This document shows positions 16,260 through 23,690 of a DNA stretch of 27,777 bases, piece by piece. The translations under genes and the position numbers were made by a program. The number at the start of each line of letters is the position of its first letter. Within the stretch, counting starts at the first letter, position 1. The notes below the pieces were generated by a model, which saw only the letters and a list, made by a program, of their open reading frames with translations, was not told the origin of the DNA and ran no database searches. Origin of the DNA: an uncultured Allomuricauda sp. (GTDB lineage: Bacteria; Bacteroidota; Bacteroidia; Flavobacteriales; Flavobacteriaceae); contig CALDPL010000059.1 of NCBI GenBank assembly GCA_937911965.1, positions 1 to 27,777 of the forward strand, in the 5' to 3' direction.

Positions 16260-16459
16260 TCTTGATTTTCCTTTTGCCGGGCCTCAAAGCGCTTTCTATA
16301 CCTTCTTCTAAAGGTGAACATGGCAATGGAGACCACCGCAAAGAATATAAAAATATAGGTTTCCTTGGGGTTGATGCCCCAAAGGGTGACAATTTTGTAA
16401 ATGGATACCACTGCCACAAGGAGGTAGAGGTATTCGGTATACCTTAAAATCTTGATCAT
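16256..16459 (-). CDS. Small two-helix membrane protein, unknown function
   Basis: This 67-residue protein has two hydrophobic segments (about residues 10-27 and 34-49), separated by a short polar loop WGINPKE, and ends in a strongly basic tail RRRYRKRF. By the positive-inside rule both termini are probably cytoplasmic. I recognise no family. Its gene starts 1 bp after the LptC-like gene stops and overlaps the CNNM/CorC gene by 4 bp, so it is embedded in a tightly packed operon. That packing is the main reason to accept it as a real gene. A role as an accessory subunit of either neighbour is possible but unproven. Confidence 0.78.
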   Translation of the reverse strand: MIKILRYTEYLYLLVAVVSIYKIVTLWGINPKETYIFIFFAVVSIAMFTFRRRYRKRFEARQKENQD

Positions 16460-16460
16460 A

Positions 16461-17063
16461 TCATTCTTCTTTTATGGTCATGACCCCAAAGGTCCTGTGT
16501 GCCTTGAAAAAACTAAAATCCCTGTTGAAGTCCATACCCTCTCCGTCCATGACCGTCCCATCCTCCGGATTGGTATAGGTGAAAGCGGTCTCGGTAAAGA
16601 CCCTGTTGTTCTTTCGGTCAAAGTACAATTGGTCGGCCTCCAACCTTTTGCCATCATGGGTCTCAATGACCACATTGCCCTGCAAATCTATTAAATTGGT
16701 TTGGGAATATACAATCCCGTAATCCGCGGTGATGACACTTCTTTGGTCGGATTCATCAAACACATCGACCTTGAGTCCCTCGGGAAAGGTTCGGAACTTA
16801 AAGGTTTGGTTGTCAAAATCCTCGGATAAGGGACTGCTCAGTATGGCGACTACCCTTGACCGTGCGGAGTCCTGGGAGTTCATGGGCTCCCGGGTTTCGG
16901 TATAGGTCAATGTGAAATTCTGTGCCACCCCCTGTGGAAAAATGGGCCGGATCCGTTCTTCCCCCACCCGTTTATAATCGTCCCCACAGGACATAAAAAG
17001 GATTGCCACGGCAAGTACCGTGGCAAAATCCCTTTGGGTGTTATGTATGTTGTTCCGCTTCAC
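16461..17063 (-). CDS. lptC: LptC-like LPS export periplasmic lipoprotein
   Basis: This 200-residue protein carries a signal with a lipobox (ILFMSC, Cys26). The mature part is rich in beta strands and matches the LptC/OstA-like fold, with the LEADQLYFDRKNNRVFTE-type repeat that lines the lipid groove. LptC connects the LptBFG ABC transporter in the inner membrane with LptA in the periplasm and receives lipopolysaccharide. Here it appears to be lipid-anchored rather than held by a transmembrane helix, which is common in Bacteroidota. It starts 1 bp after the TPR gene stop and is followed immediately by the two-helix protein gene, placing it in the middle of the operon. Identification is by motif and context, so the symbol is tentative. 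Confidence 0.8.
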   Translation of the reverse strand: MKRNNIHNTQRDFATVLAVAILFMSCGDDYKRVGEERIRPIFPQGVAQNFTLTYTETREPMNSQDSARSRVVAILSSPLSEDFDNQTFKFRTFPEGLKVDVFDESDQRSVITADYGIVYSQTNLIDLQGNVVIETHDGKRLEADQLYFDRKNNRVFTETAFTYTNPEDGTVMDGEGMDFNRDFSFFKAHRTFGVMTIKEE

Positions 17064-17064
17064 A

Positions 17065-18435
17065 TTATAGATTGGGCACCTTTACACTGCCACCGATCCA
17101 ACAGTTGAAGCTGATGCTCTGCCCGGCCAGACCGGAGTTGAAGATCATCTCCTTGGTGGGGGCCAGGGCGTTGTAACTTTCAACGGACTGCCTGGCGTGC
17201 TGGGTCACCGCGGGATCGACCCTAGCGGCCCTTGCGGCCATATCGGCGGCCCTCCAGTAGACGGCCCGCTTTTCAAAGGCGGTGGTCCCACATTCGTTGG
17301 CACTGGAGGCATAGAGGTTGGCGATCAACAGATAGGCCTTTCCATTGGCCGGATTGGCCTCAATGGCCTTGTTGGCATAGCTCCTGGCCTGGGATTTGCT
17401 GCTCTTTCTCAAAGTGGTGGCAATCTTGTACAGGATGTCCGATTTTTTGTATTTGTCCGTTTCAAGCTCCACGGCCTTGTTGAAGTCCGCAATGGCCCCT
17501 TGGGTATCCCCGGCCTTTTGCTTCAGGGCCCCACCGTACATATAGGCGCTGGCCGATGGTTCCAAGGACAATTGGGCCTCGAACAATTTTCTGAAGAGTG
17601 GATCGTCGGTACATTCCTTGGCAAACATCCTTCCCACGGCCCTTTTTACCCAGTTCACATCTTCTTTTTTGGCATCAAAGTTCTTTTCATACAAGGGGAT
17701 GAGGTTGGCACAGTCCGCCAAGCTTCCCAATTTGGCATCCACACTGCCGGCCACCTTTCCATAGGCTTCGGAGTTGTTGCTCGCGATCCTCAGCTGGGTC
17801 GCTTCCTTTTTGGTCAGGGTCCCCAAGGAGTCCTTTGGAAGCAACTTGGTGACCACATCGGTCAACTTCTGGTTTTCGGTCTCGATCTTTTCGGTAAGGT
17901 TGTCATAGGTATCAAAAACCAATTGCAGGTCCTTTTTACCGGCCGTGTGAAGGTCCACCAAGGTGGAAAAATACAGGTACAGGGCCTTTGCATTGGTGAA
18001 GTTCTCAAGGTCTTCCTTGAAGGCCTTGTCCAACATGTCGAAAAGCTCGCTATCCGATGCCATTTTATTATCATAGAGCAAAAGCGCCTTGTCTATGGCC
18101 ACCCCGGCCTTGGTGAAATTGCTGGGGAAATACTTGATGCTATTGTCGTGAAGGGCAAGCAGTTCCTGAACGAAACCATCCTTCTCTGCCCCGGAGGAAT
18201 TTTCAATCTTGTGTTCCAAGATCCTTTCCCCCAAGGTAAAGTTTGCCCTGTTGATATCGGGGCAGCTCTCATAGACCATTTTCCAGGGTTCAAAGGCCGC
18301 ATCATAGTTCTTGACCTTTGCGTGTTCGGCATAAATGGAAAGATTGGTCATGCACTCCGGATTCTGCGCCTGGGCCATACTTAATCCGGACAGCATAGTG
18401 ACCGATATCATTGTTAAGTAATGTCTCTTTTTCAT
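17065..18435 (-). CDS. Secreted tetratricopeptide-repeat protein
   Basis: I place the start at ATG 18435, giving 456 residues. The longer frame would begin at a TTG and put ten extra residues before an obvious signal peptide (MKKRHYLTMISVTML to AQAQ). The mature protein is largely helical. At least two TPR units are recognisable in the C-terminal third, for example GDTQGAIADFNKAVEL and the following SYANKAIEANPANGKAYLLIANLY. TPR proteins are scaffolds for protein complexes, and this one should act in the periplasm or at the outer membrane. It sits between a FadL-like outer-membrane protein gene (100 bp upstream) and the LptC-like gene (1 bp downstream), which suggests a role in envelope assembly. 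No enzymatic motif is visible. Confidence 0.85.
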   Translation of the reverse strand: MKKRHYLTMISVTMLSGLSMAQAQNPECMTNLSIYAEHAKVKNYDAAFEPWKMVYESCPDINRANFTLGERILEHKIENSSGAEKDGFVQELLALHDNSIKYFPSNFTKAGVAIDKALLLYDNKMASDSELFDMLDKAFKEDLENFTNAKALYLYFSTLVDLHTAGKKDLQLVFDTYDNLTEKIETENQKLTDVVTKLLPKDSLGTLTKKEATQLRIASNNSEAYGKVAGSVDAKLGSLADCANLIPLYEKNFDAKKEDVNWVKRAVGRMFAKECTDDPLFRKLFEAQLSLEPSASAYMYGGALKQKAGDTQGAIADFNKAVELETDKYKKSDILYKIATTLRKSSKSQARSYANKAIEANPANGKAYLLIANLYASSANECGTTAFEKRAVYWRAADMAARAARVDPAVTQHARQSVESYNALAPTKEMIFNSGLAGQSISFNCWIGGSVKVPNL

Positions 18436-18535
18436 CGTTCTAATTTTAAAGCGGTTAAAGTACAAATTTTCATTAAAAAATCCTCTTACCGGATTTCTTA
18501 TGGGTGGTTATTTATCATTTTTCAAATAAAAGCCC

Positions 18536-19816
18536 CTAATTTATCATTCTTTTTTGAAACCATTTGGCATTCAGGGACAATCCTATATTTATCTTGAAAT
18601 AACTTTCCTCGATCAGTTGGGCGTCCGTGGTCCCCCTTCTTCCCAGTTCGAACCCCAGGTTCAGATTGGAGAAGTAGGAATCCATGGTCGCACCGCTCAG
18701 CGGTAGACCAACTCCAAAAGTTATGCCAAAGTTGTTTATCTCTTTCCCGTTCACCTCCAAACCGGTCTTGTCCAAACGAAGCCCGGCCCGGTATACCACC
18801 CGGTTGAAGTAGCCTGTGAGCGCACTGTAGTTCGGAATCCAAAAGCCTCCGAAGGAATAGGAAGTCGCATCGTTGTAGACCACATTGTCCAGACCCAAGA
18901 AACTGTTTTCAAAATCACTGTACTGTTGAAAACTGAATTCCCCGGCCACAAGCCAATTACGTTCTTGCCCAAGCCCCAGTCCCAAAGTGGTCCTTGTCGG
19001 TATTTTCAGTTCGGTATTTCGCAGGTTGGAAGCATCCAGGTTGACATCCACAACCTCAATATTGTTCCCGGTGGAAGTGGAAAATGACCCGAGGGTCTGG
19101 CTATTCTTGGAGACCAGGTTTCCTTGGGTGTTCACCAACACTGAGGTATATAAGGTGTATTTGTTCTTGATTCTTGGGGTATAATTCAGGGCGTACACAA
19201 AGTCGTAGCCGTTCACCCTGGACTTTCGGTTGTCAATGGTACCGAACTGTACGTTCTCCACACTCTGTACCCTTTGGTACTCCAAACTCCCGAAATTGAA
19301 ATTGACCGAGACCCCCAGACTGAGGTTCTTTAGGGGTTCATAGCCCACGGAGGCATAGATCCTGTTGAGGCCGCCCTCTCCGTTGAACACATTGATCACT
19401 TCCGAGCCGGTGGAGGTGGTTCCCTCGTCCCTGAGACTGTAACCCACCGAAGAGAAGGGCATGATCCCAAAGCCCATCCCCAAGCCATTGCCAATAGGGA
19501 ATCCAATGGCCAAATAATCCAGGTTGGTCACCGAGGCGTTCTGTTGCTCGGACCAGTCCTTGAGCCGGTATTCCCTGTGGGAGATCCCGGCGGTATAGGC
19601 GGTCATCCGCAATTTGGAGTATGCGGCCGGGTTGGTCAGGTTGACGTGGATGCTGTCGCCGTACAAACTGAGCCCCCCCATCATTTGGTTCTCCACGGTC
19701 CCCTTGTCCCGAAGATCGCCGATTCCAAAATAAGAGTATGGTGAAATGGTGGCATTTTGTGCAAAGAGTCCATGGGCGCTTACACAAAGAAAAGCGATCA
19801 ATATATTTCTAACCAT
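18536..19816 (-). CDS. FadL/OmpP1-like outer-membrane beta-barrel protein
   Basis: This 426-residue protein has a signal peptide ending near residue 19 (GLFAQ). It continues with alternating hydrophobic/polar strands typical of a beta-barrel: repeated aromatic-ended segments, SPYSYFGIGDL near the N-terminus, LTNPAAYSKL, and a final strand-like IGLSLNAKWF. The overall pattern resembles FadL/OmpP1/TodX-type hydrophobic-substrate channels, although the assignment is from composition and layout rather than a unique motif. Its ATG directly abuts the coaX stop codon with no gap, so it is co-transcribed with coaX. The downstream TPR gene follows after 100 bp. Confidence 0.75.
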   Translation of the reverse strand: MVRNILIAFLCVSAHGLFAQNATISPYSYFGIGDLRDKGTVENQMMGGLSLYGDSIHVNLTNPAAYSKLRMTAYTAGISHREYRLKDWSEQQNASVTNLDYLAIGFPIGNGLGMGFGIMPFSSVGYSLRDEGTTSTGSEVINVFNGEGGLNRIYASVGYEPLKNLSLGVSVNFNFGSLEYQRVQSVENVQFGTIDNRKSRVNGYDFVYALNYTPRIKNKYTLYTSVLVNTQGNLVSKNSQTLGSFSTSTGNNIEVVDVNLDASNLRNTELKIPTRTTLGLGLGQERNWLVAGEFSFQQYSDFENSFLGLDNVVYNDATSYSFGGFWIPNYSALTGYFNRVVYRAGLRLDKTGLEVNGKEINNFGITFGVGLPLSGATMDSYFSNLNLGFELGRRGTTDAQLIEESYFKINIGLSLNAKWFQKRMIN

Positions 19817-20545
19817 TTAGCTTTTGTTGTATTCCAGCAAGTGATTTAGCCCCTCCAAGAGAAAATTGGGGTTCGCAAATATGGTGTTTTTTAGCCTTTT
19901 GACAAAAAAATGGGCGTCACCCCCTGTTAAAATAACTGTTAAATCTTGAAAGCGGGAACGATACTGCTCAATTGTCCCGTCCACTTCCCGGGCCATCCCG
20001 TTGATCGCCCCGCTGTGCATACAGCTTTGGGTGTCGTTCCCGATAAAGTCGTGGAGCTCCGCGGGCTCCAATAAGGGCAGGTGCGCAGTTTGCTCGTGTA
20101 TGGCCCGATACCGCATCCTGAGCCCCGGGGAAATGGCCCCTCCCATATACTCCCCGGAATCGTTCACCATTTCATAGGTGATGCAGCTCCCCATGTCGAT
20201 CACCAGGCTGTTCCCCCTTGGATTGTGATAGAAGGCCGCCGCCGCCAGTGCCAATCGATCTGCCCCTAGGGTCTGCGGGCTGGCATAACTGTTCCTGAAG
20301 GGAAGCTTGGAGTCCTTGGACAGCAGGTGAACCGGTGAGAACAGGGCCACCACATCCCGCTGGTTGGCGTCCAATCGCCCCACCGAGGAAATCAGGGTGT
20401 GGCCAATGCCGGGATATCGGGAAAAAAGCCCTTTCACCCTGGACACAAACAGTTCGGGTGCCGAACTTTCCACATGGAGGGCGGCCCCATTTTGGAAAAC
20501 GGCATACTTTGTCGAACTGTTCCCTATGTCCAAGACCAGATTCAT
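19817..20545 (-). CDS. coaX: Type III pantothenate kinase
   Basis: This 242-residue protein catalyses the first step of coenzyme A synthesis, ATP-dependent phosphorylation of pantothenate. It has the ASKHA-fold motifs of the type III enzyme: the N-terminal phosphate loop DIGNSSTK (6-13), GADRLA (94-99), the second phosphate motif DMGSCITYE (117-125) and the adenosine-region GGAISPGL (135-142). Its length is typical for CoaX. It is cytoplasmic and is the first gene of the envelope cluster, with the next gene's start codon abutting its stop. A tRNA-Phe gene is transcribed divergently upstream. A near-consensus promoter (TTG, N18, GACCTTTG) ends only about 5 nt before the ATG, so the transcript may have almost no leader, though this is uncertain. 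Confidence 0.95.
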   Translation of the reverse strand: MNLVLDIGNSSTKYAVFQNGAALHVESSAPELFVSRVKGLFSRYPGIGHTLISSVGRLDANQRDVVALFSPVHLLSKDSKLPFRNSYASPQTLGADRLALAAAAFYHNPRGNSLVIDMGSCITYEMVNDSGEYMGGAISPGLRMRYRAIHEQTAHLPLLEPAELHDFIGNDTQSCMHSGAINGMAREVDGTIEQYRSRFQDLTVILTGGDAHFFVKRLKNTIFANPNFLLEGLNHLLEYNKS

Positions 20546-20599
20546 GGGGGCAAAGGTCGGGGAATTGCAAAATATTCAAGGCCTTTTTTCCTCTTTTTG

Positions 20600-20630
20600 T
20601 TTGTATATCCTATTTTTGAAATTATATTTG
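20600..20630 (+). promoter_or_regulatory. Promoter of the tRNA-Phe gene
   Basis: TTTG (20600-20603), a 19-bp spacer and TATATTTG (20623-20630) form a full match to the Bacteroidota sigma-A consensus (TTTG, TAnnTTTG). Transcription should begin around 20636, about 10 nt before the tRNA. Confidence 0.65.
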
Positions 20631-20646
20631 CAGCCCTTTAGTGCAT

Positions 20647-20719
<73 letters not shown>

Positions 20720-20724
20720 CAAGT

Positions 20725-20770
20725 AAAAACCGCAAACGTCTTTCAATCAAGACTTTGCGGTTTTCTTGTT
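20725..20770 (+). terminator. Rho-independent terminator of tRNA-Phe
   Basis: AAAACCGCAAA-C-GTCTT and AAGAC-TTTGCGGTTTT form a long stem with one bulged base and a short TCAATC loop, followed by a T-rich tract. It begins about 6 nt after the tRNA. Confidence 0.85.
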
Positions 20771-20805
20771 TTTTCACGGTGCCTATTTCGGGTCAGTTTA
20801 ATTCC

Positions 20806-20892
20806 ATGATCCATTTTTCTTACCAAACCTCCCCGATCATGGACCATCCCAAACAGAGGTTCAAAGTGGACTCCTGTCCGGTAAATTTATAC
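20806..20892 (+). pseudogene. 5' fragment of a TlpA-like gene interrupted by the IS element
   Basis: From ATG 20806 the frame reads about 29 residues up to VDSCPVNLY and then meets the left end of the IS200/IS605 element at about 20892. Joined to base 22681, the frame continues without a break into DGTLDSITNQY of the thioredoxin-like fragment, so both pieces belong to one original gene. No signal peptide is found at this end, and the frame runs back into the tRNA terminator region, so the true N-terminus may already have been lost before the insertion. That truncation beside a tRNA gene is consistent with past rearrangement at this site. Confidence 0.6.
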
Positions 20893-21348
20893 AAAGGAGC
20901 GTAAAACACATTCATCACGAAGTGTGGATGTGATGTAAGCGACCTGCCAACCTTGTGAAAGAATATATTGACGAATGGTTTCCGGTGATGCTTCACCTAT
21001 TGAACAAGGGAAGAACCCATCAGACCAAAGTATTTTTCGATACCAATAGTATTGATGTAATGTAGTAGAATGTAATAACCATAACTGACGTGTAGATTCT
21101 TGTTTGAGTCTACGAACAATTTGTGAAACCGATAGCCGTGGTATATAACGGATAAGAAAATGAACGTGATTGACATCACTTTCCATAACCTCAATTTCAA
21201 AATCCGAATTATTGGCTATGGAACTGAAAATAGGCTTTAAATTATCATTTGGTTGACCGATTAATATATTTCTACGATACTTGGTAACGAGAATTAAGTG
21301 GCATTTAAGATAATGTTTTGAACGATTTGTACTGATGCAGTGAGACAT
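20887..21348 (-). CDS. tnpA: IS200/IS605-family Y1 HUH transposase TnpA
   Basis: This 153-residue protein is the single-strand transposase of the element. The HUH metal-binding pair is His61 and His63 in NHVHFLI, and the nucleophilic tyrosine is Tyr128, with Gln132 four residues later, as in the IS608 enzyme. Its length matches intact members (about 150 residues). It cuts and rejoins single-stranded DNA at element ends recognised as hairpins. The gene diverges from tnpB, separated by about 100 bp. If the left end of the element is at 20893, the last codon (GTA) and the stop (TAA) lie in target DNA rather than in the element. All catalytic residues are present, so the protein may be active. 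Confidence 0.93.
   Translation of the reverse strand: MSHCISTNRSKHYLKCHLILVTKYRRNILIGQPNDNLKPIFSSIANNSDFEIEVMESDVNHVHFLIRYIPRLSVSQIVRRLKQESTRQLWLLHSTTLHQYYWYRKILWSDGFFPCSIGEASPETIRQYILSQGWQVAYITSTLRDECVLRSFV
20907..20932 (+). repeat. Left-end hairpin of the IS element with an unpaired T
   Basis: On the plus strand CACATTCA (20907-20914) pairs with TGGATGTG (20925-20932), including one T-G wobble. T20915 is unpaired, then CAC and GTG close a GAA loop. The layout (long lower stem, bulged T, short upper stem) is that of TnpA recognition hairpins. It overlaps the 3' end of tnpA. Confidence 0.65.
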
Positions 21349-21450
21349 ATTGTGGAAGTTTTTTACCCGAAGACGGAAACTTTTACATTATGTTGAACGG
21401 TCTAGTAAACAAATTTGCACAAAACAATATTTTGACATAAATTTTGATGT

Positions 21451-22662
21451 ATGGCAAGTATGAAAATGGTCAACAAAACATATCGTTTTAGGCTATACCC
21501 GACAAAGGAACAAGAGGTGCTTTTAAACCGGCACTTTGGACACTCCCGTTGGGTGTACAATCATTTTCTAAATGAACGTAAAGAGCAGTATCAAGCGGAT
21601 AAAAAGTCCGACAATTATTATAAACGGGCCGCCACACTGACAAAACTCAAAAAAGAAGAGGAAACAAAATGGCTCAAAGAAGTGAACAGTCAAACACTGC
21701 AATTTGCCCTGCGCTCTTTGGATACGGCGTTCTTGAACTTCTTCAGGGGCAATGCCCAATTCCCAAAATTCAGATCAAGAAAACATAAAAACACTTTTAC
21801 AATACCTCAATTTGGAATACTCATAGATGACAACATCTCAATACCTAAATTCAAAGACGGTATAAAGCTTAAGTTGCATAGAGAGGTTAAAGGTAAGATT
21901 GGCAAAATGAATATTACCAGAACCCCAACAGGAAAGTATCATGTGTCTATTTTTACCGAACAAGAAATTGAAGAATTGCCAAAAACCAATGATTGGATAG
22001 GTATCGACCTCGGAATCAAAGATTTTGCAATCACATCAAACAACAAGAAATTCAAGAACAATAAATACACAAAAAAGTATGCAAAACAATTGAAAAAAGC
22101 ACAACAACACTTATCCCGTAAACAAAAAGGCAGTAATGGGTTTGAAAAACAAAAACTCAAAGTTGCCAAGATTCACGAGAAAATCGCAAGTTGTAGATTG
22201 GATACCTTACACAAAGTTTCAATTGAATTGGTCACAAAATATGACTTAATCTCGGTTGAGGATTTGAATGTGAAAGGCATGATTAAAAACCACAGATTAT
22301 CCAAACATATTGCTGATGCAGGTTGGGGTAATTTTGTAACATTACTTCAATATAAGTGTAATTGGTACGGAAAAGAACTTGTTAAAGTTAATCGTTTCTA
22401 CCCAAGCTCGAAAACTTGCGGAGACTGTGGTTGGATAAATCAAGAACTGAAACTTTCGGACATAGAATGGACTTGTGAATCTTGTGGTGTTGTACACGAC
22501 AGAGATGTAAATGCAAGTAAAAACATACTCAAAGAGGGTTTGAGAAATATCTCGGCAGGGACTGTCGAGCACACTGACGGAGAATCAAATAAGACTTCTG
22601 TAAAGAAGCGTAAGTCTGTGAAGTCAGAAGCCCAACCCATCGCCTATGGCGTGGGTGGGTAG
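21451..22662 (+). CDS. tnpB: TnpB RNA-guided nuclease of the IS200/IS605 element
   Basis: This 403-residue protein has the full TnpB architecture. An N-terminal helix-turn-helix/OrfB region contains TYRFRLYPTKEQE. The split RuvC nuclease has Asp186 in GIDLGIKDFAI, Glu270 in SVEDLNVKGM and Asp352 in HDRDVNASKNIL. A CxxC...CxxC zinc ribbon (Cys323, 326, 342, 345) is inserted before the last RuvC motif. TnpB proteins cut DNA guided by an RNA made from the element's right end and are ancestors of Cas12. All catalytic and zinc residues are present. An alternative ATG at 21460 would shorten it by 3 residues. The 3' end of the gene overlaps the right-end hairpin. It diverges from tnpA. Confidence 0.95.
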   Translation: MASMKMVNKTYRFRLYPTKEQEVLLNRHFGHSRWVYNHFLNERKEQYQADKKSDNYYKRAATLTKLKKEEETKWLKEVNSQTLQFALRSLDTAFLNFFRGNAQFPKFRSRKHKNTFTIPQFGILIDDNISIPKFKDGIKLKLHREVKGKIGKMNITRTPTGKYHVSIFTEQEIEELPKTNDWIGIDLGIKDFAITSNNKKFKNNKYTKKYAKQLKKAQQHLSRKQKGSNGFEKQKLKVAKIHEKIASCRLDTLHKVSIELVTKYDLISVEDLNVKGMIKNHRLSKHIADAGWGNFVTLLQYKCNWYGKELVKVNRFYPSSKTCGDCGWINQELKLSDIEWTCESCGVVHDRDVNASKNILKEGLRNISAGTVEHTDGESNKTSVKKRKSVKSEAQPIAYGVGG

Positions 22663-22700
22663 TTCACTTATTTGATTCAAGACGGCACCCTGGATTCCAT
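22560..22700 (+). ncRNA. Predicted omega/reRNA of TnpB with guide segment
   Basis: In characterised IS200/IS605 elements the guide RNA covers the 3' end of tnpB and the right end, then runs into flanking DNA. By analogy the scaffold would end at 22680, and the guide would begin GACGGCACCCTGGATT at 22681. The start of the RNA is a guess; only the right-end hairpin is seen directly. Confidence 0.35.
22635..22656 (+). repeat. Right-end hairpin of the IS element with an unpaired T
   Basis: ACCCA (22635-22639) pairs with TGGGT (22652-22656). T22640 is unpaired, and CGCC pairs with GGCG around a TAT loop. The bulged T on the 5' side matches the left-end hairpin. It lies inside the last codons of tnpB, 24 nt before the inferred right end. 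Confidence 0.7.
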
Positions 22701-23427
22701 TACGAACCAATATACCGCAATGGTAGTTTTGAAAGACATATGGGCCGGAAAAATGACTTTGGAGGGCATTCCTTTCGAAGTCGACCTGAATGGGATACGA
22801 ATCCATGAATATCCCAATGTTGGGATCAAGCCCGATTCCATAGACCATAAGTACATTTCACAGGATAATTTTGAATTTGGATTGGGGGATACTTTGGTTG
22901 TGAAAAACAGTTCATATTCGATGGACAGTTTAAGTAAGGACCTAGGTACATTGTATTTCTCCAAACTTGAAAACACCATGCCCGGAACAGGGTGGAGGAT
23001 TGGTGAAAAAATCAACAACTACAGTTTAAACGACCTAGATGGAAAGGAATTTGACGTATTGACCAATTCGAACAAGGAATTCGTTCTGTTGGACTTTTGG
23101 GGGACCTGGTGTGTACCCTGCAAAAAATTGACCCCGGATTTAAAGGAACTCCACAATAACAATTCGGATTTGCTTGATATCATCGGTATTGCCGTTGACC
23201 GGGATATTGAAGATGTAAGGAGCTATGTTCGTGAAAATGAACTGGATTGGCAGCATGCATTTTTGGAAATGAAAGATCGCGATGCTCCAATTCGAAGGGA
23301 ATTGGCGATTCGGGCCTTCCCGACCTTTATCCTTTTGGACAGCGAAAACAATATCGTAGTGCGGGGGAATACCGCTTCCTTTGAAAAAATCAGAATGCTA
23401 ATCGAATCGAAAAAGCAATTGCCGTGA
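22681..23427 (+). pseudogene. 3' fragment of the IS-interrupted TlpA-like thioredoxin-fold gene
   Basis: The 248 residues from 22681 contain an unknown N-terminal beta-rich region and then a thioredoxin/AhpC-TSA domain: LLDFWGTWCVPCKKLTPDLKEL with the redox pair Cys-Val-Pro-Cys (23110-23121), a later cis-Pro region AFPTFILLDSENN, and a stop at 23425-23427. TlpA-like proteins are periplasmic thiol-disulfide reductases. This copy is cut off from its 5' part by the IS element, and no signal peptide remains. The TTG at 22672 that keeps the frame open belongs to the IS end, not to the gene. Internal ATGs such as 22720 could allow a cytoplasmic fragment. The fold looks intact, so the interruption may be recent. 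Confidence 0.75.
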
Positions 23428-23474
23428 CCCAAGTTCAACTGGTTTTTTGCTTTCACGATAAAGTGAATCAACCA

Positions 23475-23640
23475 CTGCCTGTGCTGTTACAAACAAAAAA
23501 GCCCCATGGATTCCATCATAAACCGATACACCGCAATGGAATTTTTCTAGGATAAATGGATTGGGCAAATGGTCTTGGAGGACATTCCTTAAGAATGGTT
23601 TTCTGTTGGCCTAAATTCAAAAATGAGTATTTTACAAAAA
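23475..23640 (+). pseudogene. Degenerate second copy of part of the TlpA-like gene
   Basis: ATGGATTCCATCATAAAC at 23505 resembles CTGGATTCCATTACGAAC in the intact fragment. The similarity runs without gaps through ACCGCAATGG and on to CTTGGAGGACATTCC. In the corresponding frame it contains TAG and TAA stops, so it is a relic. Similarity fades after about 23600. It suggests an old tandem duplication followed by decay. Confidence 0.6.
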
Positions 23641-23690
23641 CATCAAAGAAAAATGGTTTTTTTCCAGGGATAAAAAACAACATGGTAGCA

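Larger units (their letters stand above)
20893..22680 (+). mobile_element. IS200/IS605-type insertion sequence (IS605 layout, tnpA and tnpB divergent)
   Basis: The element is about 1.79 kb and carries intact tnpA and tnpB. I set the ends by three lines of evidence: a subterminal hairpin at each side, a TCAA at the right end as in IS608, and in-frame rejoining of the interrupted gene when 20893-22680 is removed. As expected for this family, there are no inverted terminal repeats and no obvious target-site duplication. The left flank ends in TTTATAC, which would be the target motif. The exact boundaries could shift by a few bases. Confidence 0.8.

Noticed and set aside
22672..22680. TTG start for the thioredoxin-like protein
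   Set aside because: These bases belong to the right end of the IS element; the original coding sequence begins on the other side of the element.
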